Below the pieces are notes generated by a model. It had not been told where the DNA came from. It ran no database searches and was given only the letters and a program-made list of their open reading frames with translations. DNA of 33,134 nucleotides from Myxococcales bacterium (lineage in GTDB: Bacteria > Myxococcota_A > UBA9160 > UBA4427), in assembly GCA_022563535.1 (NCBI GenBank), contig JADFNE010000049.1:1-33134 (forward strand). The letters run 5' to 3'. Numbering within the stretch: the first letter of the stretch is position 1; the number at the start of each line of letters is the position of its first letter. Both the position numbers and the translations under genes were made by a program. Shown piece by piece: positions 24,378-31,816 of the stretch.

Positions 24378-24989
24378 ATGCAGATCTCCAACTCTCGTAC
24401 CGTGCGGGTGGACCGACGACGAACCAATCGAGTTCTCATCGTAACGGTCTTGGCGACGCTAGCCTACGGCTGCGCCACGAAGGCAATCCTGCAGGTTGAG
24501 CGCGACCCCGCGGCGGACTTCTCGCAGTACTCGACCTGGAGTTGGTTCCCAATCCCCAGCGACGACGACCGAGATCGCAGCGAGAGCGAGCGCGAACTCA
24601 GCCGCCTCGTTTGGGAGCAAATCGTTCGGGAGTTCGCCAAGCGCGGCTTCCACTACCAAAGGCAGGGCGCAGACCTGGGCGTCGGCGCACGGTTGAGGGT
24701 GGGAAGAGAGAAGCACGTGATCAGTCAGATCCAAGCGATCGAAACCTTGAACAGCCTTCACACTTCGCCTTCGTATGAAATTCAGGCCACAAACCATGAG
24801 GTCAAGTTCTACGAGCGCGGTCGGCTTACGATACGCGTGACCGAGCTACGTCGGAACCAGGAAGTGTGGCGAGGAGAGTATACGGATACGCCTCGCGAAA
24901 TATTCGCACCCCATGCGAAGGAAGCGGTCACCATCACCCTCGAGAGCTTCCCTGGCATCTCGAAGGGAAGCGATCCCGCACCCCATTGA
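24378..24989 (+). CDS. DUF4136-type lipoprotein
   Basis: Two hundred and three residues from ATG 24378, with AGGAGGGG 7 bases upstream; a longer frame to 24315 has no ribosome site. A short polar N-terminus precedes a hydrophobic stretch ending in a lipobox-like AYGC (VLIVTVLATLAYGC). The start of the mature domain (DPAADFSQYSTWSWFP) is the hallmark of DUF4136, and further blocks follow (LVWEQIVREFAKRGFHYQ; GRLTIRVTELRRNQEVWRGE). DUF4136 lipoproteins are small outer-membrane-associated proteins of unknown biochemical role in Gram-negative bacteria. It is divergent from the sulfatase and precedes the glycan genes by about 280 bases, so co-transcription with them is uncertain. Confidence 0.82.
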   Translation: MQISNSRTVRVDRRRTNRVLIVTVLATLAYGCATKAILQVERDPAADFSQYSTWSWFPIPSDDDRDRSESERELSRLVWEQIVREFAKRGFHYQRQGADLGVGARLRVGREKHVISQIQAIETLNSLHTSPSYEIQATNHEVKFYERGRLTIRVTELRRNQEVWRGEYTDTPREIFAPHAKEAVTITLESFPGISKGSDPAPH

Positions 24990-25269
24990 AGAAACAAGGG
25001 GTTGGTAGTTCATCGGGATATTTCACGAATCTTCGAGCCACTGAAACGCGAGTAAACTGGCTTCTTTGGATTCGAGAATATCGAGCGCGACCGAGTCCAG
25101 TTCAGATCACCACAGAAGACTCGACAAATACTGCTAAAGCGGGTCGCGGCCCTTTCCGATCGACACGCAAACCTGCGCTTCAATTGCGCAGTCCTTGCAG
25201 CATGGAGAGACCTTCTCGGGAGTGAACTCAGCCTCGAGAGCATGCGGGTAGTGAAAAAACGAGGATGGC

Positions 25270-26367
25270 GTGACGTCCAAGAATCGATACGGAGTCGTGA
25301 ACGTAGTTTGGGGGACGGAATTCACTCGTCTGATGGCGGATGTCACGCTTCCCACCAATCTCTCCGACGGCAACTTGCCGGCGCTATCGCGAGCAGCCGA
25401 CGTGAACCACATTCACTGTACGCGAGAGTCCGAAGTCATGCTTCGCGACTCCGCAATCTTTCCGAAACTCGCCGACACGGTCGCGGTTGAATTCCATACG
25501 ATCGAAAGCGAGGATTTTTTCGGTTCCAGAAGTCAGCACGCACTGCTGACGGATCGTCATCGGCACGCCGTCGCGATTGCCCAGCGCCGAGATGAAATAC
25601 TTATTATTCTTGCACCCGATGCCATCTGGAGTGATGGAAGTTTCCTCCGCATGCACGAGCTTGCACATGACGGCGCACGCACCGTCATGATGGCTGTTCC
25701 CCGTGCCACCAAGTCGTCTTTTCTGACGGCTCTCGAGACGAAATTTCCAGAGGACATCAGCTCGGGTGTGACGCTCGACAATCGCACAATAATGCGGTTG
25801 CTACTCGAGAATCTTCACATCTGTGCCAACAACCACATTTGGCGCGAAGAGCGACTCACCTCCTGGCCTTCGCAACTTCTCTGGCGCGTGGGGCGAGAAG
25901 GATTGCTGGTTCGAGCATTTCACCTCCACCCCGTCTTGATTCGCCCCACATTATGGGATGGCGCGATGCCCGGCACCATCGACGGCGAGTACGTGGCGAA
26001 CGCCATTCAAGAGACTTCCAAAATCTACGTCGTACGAGATAGCGATGAGATCGCAGGGGTAGAGATTTCGGCGACGATCGAAGGCAACGTCCATCGATCG
26101 ACACCCAATACGGACTCCGGCACGAAGCGCGTGGCCGCCTGGATGAGACGTTCGACCAACTCCCTGCACCGCCAGTACGTCCGAAACATGATCCGCCTGC
26201 ACGCAAACGAGATTGATCCCGCCTGCGAAACACTGTGGAACGCTGCGGAAGAAGCATCGAATGCGGTGCTCGATCGCGTGAACCATGACTACGCCCGTCT
26301 CGAACGCCCGAGCGTCAACCCGAATGATTCGGGGAGTCTCGCCGGGACTGTCAATTACGCCTCCTAG
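25270..26367 (+). CDS. GT-A-like glycosyltransferase-type protein, uncharacterised
   Basis: Three hundred and sixty-five residues from GTG 25270, with GAGG 5 bases upstream. No domain can be named with certainty. The N-terminus (YGVVNVVWGTEFTRLMADVTLP) and the middle segment (EILIILAPDAIWSDGSFLRMHELAHDGARTVMM) follow the strand layout of nucleotide-sugar GT-A folds. The downstream motif FHLHPVLIRPTLWDG then GTIDGEYV resembles proteins encoded in capsule or O-antigen loci. A canonical DxD is missing; SDG near the second strand could stand in. It is cytosolic, with no signal peptide or TM segment. It lies 36 bases before the radical SAM gene, probably in one operon, so joint glycan building or modification is the inferred role. 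Confidence 0.6.
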   Translation: MTSKNRYGVVNVVWGTEFTRLMADVTLPTNLSDGNLPALSRAADVNHIHCTRESEVMLRDSAIFPKLADTVAVEFHTIESEDFFGSRSQHALLTDRHRHAVAIAQRRDEILIILAPDAIWSDGSFLRMHELAHDGARTVMMAVPRATKSSFLTALETKFPEDISSGVTLDNRTIMRLLLENLHICANNHIWREERLTSWPSQLLWRVGREGLLVRAFHLHPVLIRPTLWDGAMPGTIDGEYVANAIQETSKIYVVRDSDEIAGVEISATIEGNVHRSTPNTDSGTKRVAAWMRRSTNSLHRQYVRNMIRLHANEIDPACETLWNAAEEASNAVLDRVNHDYARLERPSVNPNDSGSLAGTVNYAS

Positions 26368-26403
26368 GCTTCACGGCCTCAGCTTAGAGAATAGGAAACA
26401 GCC

Positions 26404-27926
26404 ATGTCGCAACCTGCCAGCCATACCATCCCAAGTGCGCAAAAACAGGATGAACTAGCATCACTCGTACACCTCAATAGTGCTGTGGAGAGCGTCGAGT
26501 TCAACTTCACCAATATCTGCAACCTGCGCTGCGCGTCTACTGTCCTCAAGGAACGCATGAAGAGGGTTTCCATGCCGAAACCTCTCAGCAGCAACTCGAC
26601 GAAATCGTCGCCTACATCAAGAAGAACAAGATCAAGAAGGCCAGTGTCGGTTACTACGGCGAGACCACTCTGGTCAAAGGCTGGGAAGCAGTCTGTCAGA
26701 GCCTCCTCGATCTCGATGTCAAGATGACCATCGTTTCGAACTTCTCGCGAGTCCTCACGCCGCGGGAAATCGAAGTCCTGGCGCAATTCGAAGAAATCCA
26801 GGTCAGCATCGATATCGTCGATCAGAAAATCCTTCGCGCCGTCCGCAAATCGGTCGACGTCCGCTCGATTCTCTACAACTCCCAATTGATCCAGGCCCAC
26901 GCGATCCAACATCGGATCCCGATGCCGCGAATTGTCTGGACAGGTGTTCTAACGGACGCGGTCGTCATGGGGCTCTGCCACCTCGTCGCAACTGCGGCGA
27001 GTTGCAGCATCCGTCATATCAACTTCAACTCGGTGAGCTACTTCGACGGCGCCGCAGTCACGGCGAATCATGTATGCGACATGCCCGACGATGAATTTCT
27101 GCGCGCTGCCGAAGAGATCGAGCGAGCACTCGCGTTGGCCAAGGAACTGGACATCTGCATGCGCGTAAAAGACCACCGGCGGATCATGCGCCGGGTCGTC
27201 AAGCTGATCGGAAAGACCCGCATCCTCGATAACGGGCACTATCTCGCCAAGCTCGAAGACCTGGTTCCCATAGATCGAATCTTCATCTACGGCAGCGGGG
27301 CGCCGGGGCGGTACATCGCCGGCCAGGTCAAGAGACGCGCGGACCTAGACTTCCAGGGATTTCTCGACAGCTCGTGGTCTGGTGAAATCGATGAGAGTCC
27401 CGTCCTTTGCTTTGATGACTATCTCGAGCAACGCCAGAGTCGCGACCTGATCCTTGTTTGCTCCGAATCCTACGATCAGATCGAATCGAAATTGAAAGGC
27501 GCCGAGATCGCTCGCTATTTGGATGCTCGGGAGATCTATCTCTACGGCGCAAACCGCAAAGGTGGGGATGTCAAGATCAAACGCCAGGGTATCCAGGGCA
27601 CGTTCGAAACTGTCGGCGACACTGGCGACGATCTGCCCGAAGGACTGACCCGGCTTTGCGACTCCCCGTGGTCGCAGATCTACACGGATCCCAAGGGTGA
27701 GGTCTATTCGTGCTGCCAGCGTGGTGACTCGATGGGGAACCTGGCACCGAATCATGGCTTTGCCGAAATTCTGAATGATGAAAGCTATCTTCAGTTGCGA
27801 CGACAGCTCCTCACGGGCAAGAACTTGGGCCCCGAGTGCTCACGCTGCGTCGCCAAGCCCGCCGCGACTCCGGAAAAGATGCAAGCCTGGATTCGCGCGA
27901 AGCTCGTACAGCGAGAGGCGCGTTAG
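26404..27926 (+). pseudogene. radical SAM/SPASM protein with Rossmann module, interrupted by frameshift
   Basis: Frame 1 from ATG 26404 gives SVEFNFTNICNLRC and then loses sense. Dropping two bases at 26533-26534 (a GC repeat in CGCTGCGCG) restores CNLRCVYCPQGTHEEGFHAE, the CxxxCxxC [4Fe-4S]/SAM motif. The restored frame continues through YYGETTLVKGW and on to 27926 without a stop. After the radical SAM barrel comes a Rossmann-like module (about 27270-27550; RIFIYGSGAPGRYIAG). A SPASM/twitch-like C-terminus follows (VYSCCQRGDSMGNL, then CSRCVAKP), binding an auxiliary cluster. The intact protein would be about 506 residues and would modify a glycan, lipid head group or peptide by radical chemistry. 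A sequencing or assembly error is as likely as real inactivation, because no other lesion is seen. Confidence 0.75.
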
Positions 27927-28036
27927 CCCCCGATCCGTCACTACGATTTTCTCTCCAGGCCGGGTGTTCGCAGCATGCGGGCTCTCGGGACCGAGCGCCG
28001 CTTCGGTCTCCGTCACCACAAGGGGCCCCTTGCCCG

Positions 28037-29206
28037 CTACGCGGGCGGCGAGGGCAGCAATGTCTGCCAGCGTCTTCCTGTTTGCAACAACCGATTGTCT
28101 ACGTGATGCGCCTGCGGATAGGGAAGGCACATGAAGACGGTCGCTGTGGCGGGCACCTCGGAGGGAGCGAAAATCGGAGCGCCCATGTGTTCGCGCCCCT
28201 GCCGTTTCGGGTCTTCATCGACGAAGAACACCACTGGACGTTTGATCGAGCTGGCGAGCCATGTCGCAGCAATCGAAGTTCCAAAGATTCCAAAGGGCCC
28301 CTTGCTGCGAATTTCCTGGGCCCGCGAGGCTGTCGCGTCGAGCCAGGAAACACACCGCTCGACGGCGCGATAGGTCTCTAGAAACGAAGGGCGAAGCGGA
28401 GATGTCAGCGAGCGCGCGGGCGCCCTCCGGTAGACGCCACTAACTTCCTTGCCGCTCCACTCCTGGCTTCTCGTAGCCGGTTCCATCTCAGAAGAGAGAA
28501 GCAATCGATCGAGGGTGGCGGGCGAGAAGTGGCTGCAATGGTCGGCCACCATCAAGTCGAAGGCCTGCTCTGCATAGTGGGGCGCCTCGATAAAGAGCCA
28601 CCCCGGATCGCTCAAGCGTTCCCGCGCCTGTCTCAGAAACTCTTGCGGATGCGGAACATGTTCGAGCACATGAACCATTGAAATCAGCTCGAAGTGGTTC
28701 TCGATGCGGTCGAGACCGCTCGTGTGCATCGCCCGAACCTGGGGGATCGATTCCACGACATCGACCGTCGAATCATCAATTTCGCTTCCCTCGAGATCCC
28801 AGCCGGGGAAGGCTCGTGACCAGGCGCGAAGGAACGCGCCCTTCCCGCAGCCTACGTCGAGAAGCCTTCCGCTTTCGGAAAGGGGAAGCACCGATCGAAG
28901 CTTGTCTACCAGAGGATCCGAGCGAAATCGTGCAGCTCCCTGCGCTCCGCTGTAAACCAGTTGTTCGCTTCCAGCGGATTGATGGAAGATGTCGTAGCCA
29001 GCATAAATCTCGTCGGCTTCGCGCTGCCAGCTGGGGCTCACGTCCTTCACGACCGAAGCACAAGACCGACACACACCCAAAGCCCCGCCCCGGTGCCAGG
29101 GACGACAATCGGAGGTGACTCTTCGCAGCTTGGCATAACCCGGTACGAGAACGACTTCTCCTTCGGTGCAAAGGTGGCAAGTCCAGGTGTCTTTGAGTTG
29201 TGTCAT
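28037..29206 (-). CDS. zinc-ribbon class I SAM methyltransferase with C-terminal Rossmann module
   Basis: Three hundred and eighty-nine residues from ATG 29206. The N-terminus is a zinc ribbon of the Methyltransf_13 type (C10-x2-C13 and C46-x2-C49). The SAM-binding core follows: LLDVGCGKGAF at 115-125, an acidic loop EGSEIDD, and HVLEHVPHPQEFL. A C-terminal module (about 300-389; GPFGIFGTSIAATWLASS, then FFVDEDPKRQGREHMGAPI) matches the C-methyltransferase accessory Rossmann domain. This arrangement is known from sugar C- or O-methyltransferases acting on NDP-deoxysugars (TylCIII/TcaB9 type). It is transcribed opposite to its neighbours: convergent with the radical SAM gene (110-base gap) and divergent from the GT2 gene. 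Substrate unknown; a surface-sugar substrate is likely. Confidence 0.85.
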   Translation of the reverse strand: MTQLKDTWTCHLCTEGEVVLVPGYAKLRRVTSDCRPWHRGGALGVCRSCASVVKDVSPSWQREADEIYAGYDIFHQSAGSEQLVYSGAQGAARFRSDPLVDKLRSVLPLSESGRLLDVGCGKGAFLRAWSRAFPGWDLEGSEIDDSTVDVVESIPQVRAMHTSGLDRIENHFELISMVHVLEHVPHPQEFLRQARERLSDPGWLFIEAPHYAEQAFDLMVADHCSHFSPATLDRLLLSSEMEPATRSQEWSGKEVSGVYRRAPARSLTSPLRPSFLETYRAVERCVSWLDATASRAQEIRSKGPFGIFGTSIAATWLASSIKRPVVFFVDEDPKRQGREHMGAPIFAPSEVPATATVFMCLPYPQAHHVDNRLLQTGRRWQTLLPSPPA

Positions 29207-29542
29207 CGAATCGGTCTCTCTTCGCCAGAAAGAATTGCCTCTCGAGATACCTCACCGGTCGGCAGGTTGGTTGCAAACTTGAGCAACTGCGCGCGAACTT
29301 TCCCGTCGAGACGGACTATTTACGTTCTCGATATCCAATGCGATCCACAGGACCATGCACACACGCGCCGCTTCCCTCGAATCACCGGACCTGCAAAGAG
29401 GACGCGTAGTTGCGGGCTTCCTTGCTCAAGTGTGAATGGAATCTTCCGATGACCTGCTAGAAGCGTGCGCTCGGCGAAGCCCCCATCCGCTCGCGTTCGT
29501 ATACGGTCCTATTGGAATGGACACGTCAAGGGAACCCAGTCT
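29207..29542. other. divergent intergenic region, no gene recognised
   Basis: Three hundred and thirty-six bases between the divergent methyltransferase and GT2 genes. It should contain both promoters. TATACG near 29502 is a possible -10 element for the GT2 gene, without a convincing -35. No hairpin array, RNA gene or coding frame with a ribosome site is visible. The in-frame 5' extension of GT2 to 29465 lies here and is considered non-coding. Confidence 0.4.
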
Positions 29543-31348
29543 GTGAAGCGCGCCGCTCTATCCGTCATCATCCCGCTATACAATCACCGGGATGTGGTCC
29601 TCCATGCGATCGACTCCGTGCTGCAACAGACCCGTCCTCCGGACGAAGTCCTCGTCGTAGACGACGCTTCCACGGACGGTAGTGCCGAAGTGGTGGCCGA
29701 GTTTGCTGCCAAGAACCCCACCGTGCGGTTGATTCGCAGCGCCAAGAACCAGGGCACACCCCGCGCCACCAACCAGGGGTTTCGGGCGGCACGCGGAAAC
29801 TATGTCTACGGACTCTCCGCCGATGACATCGTACTGCCGGGTTTCTTCGAAGCGGCCATGACGGCACTCGAAAAACATCCCGATGCGGGCCTTGCCTACG
29901 GTGATTTTCTGACCGTGACACAAGGCCTCGAAATCCTGGAACGAACGCCCTCTCTACCACCGGTCGAGGCCTACTACTCGCCCGACGAACTTTCGCATCT
30001 ACTCTACGGCGACATCCTCGAAGCGCGCGGGGCCATCTTTCAGCGCCAGGCATTGCTCTCCTGCGGTGGTTTCATTCCCGAGTTGGAGGAAATGTCGGAT
30101 TGGTTTCTCGGGTTGGCCGTGGCATTCCGACATGGGCTCCACTATGTCCCCGGCGCCTGCCACGCCAAACGCGTGGACTTTACGTCCTATGCGCTGAAGC
30201 GGCAGGCATGTCGGGATGGATTGCAGGAGAAGATTCGACGCATCATCAAGCTTCTCGGGCGGCCGAAGAATCGCGACCTGCTCCCGCACTTCGCCCGAAG
30301 CGCCGCGTTTATGCACTTTGGCATCGATGCCGCCGAGGCCCTCCTGAAGCGACCGGAGTGCTGGGATCCCGTGCACCAAATGTTGCTTCACGAACCACTT
30401 GCCGAGTACATGCGAAGAAAGCGAGAACGAGTGCAGGCCCAGGGCCGGACGCGAAATCGGCCTCAATTTTCTCGCCCCGAGACATGGCAGAAATACGTCG
30501 TTCAATACACGCCCGAATTTCTGCGACCCCGGATTGACCAACTCGTGAGCGAGTGGAAGGACTCCGGCAAAAGAGTGCTGATCTATGGGGCTGGCGAGCA
30601 CACGGTGGCGCTCTTCAAACTGACGCGATTGCGAGATGCACAGATCGTCGGCGTGGCAGACCGCTCCAAGCGACTCCACGGACAGTGCCAGTGGGGCTTC
30701 GAAGTCATCGCCCCGTCGAAGATCGCAAGCCTTCATCCCGATGTGGTTCTGATCTCCTCGGCCGCCATGCAAGACGAAATTTACCGGGAGCTGAGTCCGC
30801 TATGCGATCATGGGATCGAACTCGTGCGTCTATACGGCGAACCTGTCCCGACTGACGAAGCTGCGGGCGAGAGGCGGGAGAAAGAGAAGGCGGCCAGCCC
30901 TCCCCCGCCCAAAGCATTCTCCCTCGAACCCGAGTGGCTTGCAGCACGGGTCCGTGATCTGGTGAGTTCATGGAACCGACGCGATCGACGGGTCGTCCTC
31001 TTTGGTGCGGGTGAAGTGACATCCCGGCTCTTCCAATGGACAAATATCGACGAAGCCGATCTCGTGGCTATCGCCGAGCCAGTCGAGATGCTGCAGGGAG
31101 AGGTGATCTGGAATCTCGAAACCGTCGCACCCGCGGCAATCCGTGAGCTTTCGGCGGACACCGTCCTCGTGTGCAGCAATATGGTCCGCAGTGAAGTCGA
31201 TCGCGAACTCGCAAGCCTCGAACGAGACGGCTTCGAGGTGGTGCGGTTGCGACCGTCACTCGCAATCCCATGCGAGAAGAGCGAACGACCTCAGGGCCGT
31301 GCGCGTTCGATTGATCGAGCCACGCTTTCGCGATCTGGAGATCGGTGA
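29543..31348 (+). CDS. GT2 glycosyltransferase with two C-terminal Rossmann-like modules
   Basis: About 601 residues from GTG 29543, with AAGGGA about 9 bases upstream. The frame is open to 29465, but the GT fold begins right after GTG (KRAALSVIIPLYNHRD). The GT-A core has VLVVDDASTDGSAE and the metal site SADD, then DAGLAYGDF and an acceptor half extending to about residue 285. Two similar modules follow: 30569-30846 (RVLIYGAGEHTVALF ... DVVLISSAAMQDEI) and 30986-31250 (RVVLFGAGEVTSRLF ... DTVLVCSNMVRSEV), joined by a charged EKEKAASPPPPK linker. Inverting GT2 enzymes extend surface glycans at the inner membrane. The tandem Rossmann modules may bind a nucleotide or mediate assembly with the radical SAM and methyltransferase proteins that carry related modules. 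Confidence 0.85.
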   Translation: MKRAALSVIIPLYNHRDVVLHAIDSVLQQTRPPDEVLVVDDASTDGSAEVVAEFAAKNPTVRLIRSAKNQGTPRATNQGFRAARGNYVYGLSADDIVLPGFFEAAMTALEKHPDAGLAYGDFLTVTQGLEILERTPSLPPVEAYYSPDELSHLLYGDILEARGAIFQRQALLSCGGFIPELEEMSDWFLGLAVAFRHGLHYVPGACHAKRVDFTSYALKRQACRDGLQEKIRRIIKLLGRPKNRDLLPHFARSAAFMHFGIDAAEALLKRPECWDPVHQMLLHEPLAEYMRRKRERVQAQGRTRNRPQFSRPETWQKYVVQYTPEFLRPRIDQLVSEWKDSGKRVLIYGAGEHTVALFKLTRLRDAQIVGVADRSKRLHGQCQWGFEVIAPSKIASLHPDVVLISSAAMQDEIYRELSPLCDHGIELVRLYGEPVPTDEAAGERREKEKAASPPPPKAFSLEPEWLAARVRDLVSSWNRRDRRVVLFGAGEVTSRLFQWTNIDEADLVAIAEPVEMLQGEVIWNLETVAPAAIRELSADTVLVCSNMVRSEVDRELASLERDGFEVVRLRPSLAIPCEKSERPQGRARSIDRATLSRSGDR

Positions 31349-31678
31349 AATGCGGTTCCGATTCGCCCCTGAATGACTCGGCCGAAGCTTGCTCTCGGGA
31401 CTACCTGCTCCCGGAACTTGGCAGTAGAGTTTGTAACCGCCACCAACACCAACCGAGACGCGCTGGCGGTCTCATTGGTTCTTACTTGACCACCAAGATT
31501 CTTCAGACGTCTCTGCGGTCGAGCGGTGTGCAACCGTTGCGCTCCAGTCACCTCGGTGTCCGCCGAAGGGTATGCAAGACGTTGCATCTGCCGATGGGTT
31601 TCTTGAAAACTGCGACCCGGCGCACTTCACGGTAGTGTCGATTCTCAGTGTGTGCCATCCCGGTCTTCGGCACGACTT
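31349..31678. other. intergenic region between convergent genes
   Basis: Three hundred and thirty bases between the ends of the GT2 gene (plus) and the small symporter-associated gene (minus). CGGGA and TCCCG around 31395-31412 can pair with an 8-base loop downstream of GT2, but no T-run follows. Open frames here have no ribosome sites or recognisable motifs, and I see no RNA gene. Confidence 0.4.
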
Positions 31679-31816
31679 CTAGTTTTCTTTGTCGCGATCC
31701 GTCGACTCTCCCCGGAAGATCTCGCGCGCATCTTTCGCAAAAAATACGAAAATCGTCAAGGCGCTCGCCGCGAGCAGCACAGCGGCGACCCAAGTAAGGA
31801 GATCCCAGGGGTTCAT
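31679..31816 (-). CDS. small single-TM membrane protein partnering SSS symporter
   Basis: Forty-five residues from ATG 31816 to TAG 31679. The start codon overlaps the symporter stop codon (ATGA), a classic translational-coupling junction. The sequence MNPWDLLTWVAAVLLAASALTI is one hydrophobic membrane span, followed by VFFAKDAREIFRGESTDRDKEN, a charged cytosolic tail. Small single-span proteins directly downstream of sodium:solute symporters are common and are thought to stabilise or modulate the transporter; no specific function is proven. It is short enough to be missed by standard length cut-offs, but the overlap, amphipathic pattern and clean stop make it credible. Confidence 0.75.
   Translation of the reverse strand: MNPWDLLTWVAAVLLAASALTIFVFFAKDAREIFRGESTDRDKEN

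Noticed and set aside
28021-28046. Palindromes AGGGGCCCCT and GCCCGC-TAC-GCGGGC as a terminator
   Set aside because: No U-tract follows on either strand, and the second stem overlaps the methyltransferase coding end. GC-rich palindromes of this size are expected by chance at this composition.
27840-28130. 96-codon minus-strand frame with protein-like composition (RVAGKGPLVVTETEAALG)
   Set aside because: It overlaps the 3' end of the radical SAM gene and the C-terminus of the methyltransferase, has no ribosome site and no recognised family. The methyltransferase C-terminus is complete in its own frame, so a frameshift is not needed.
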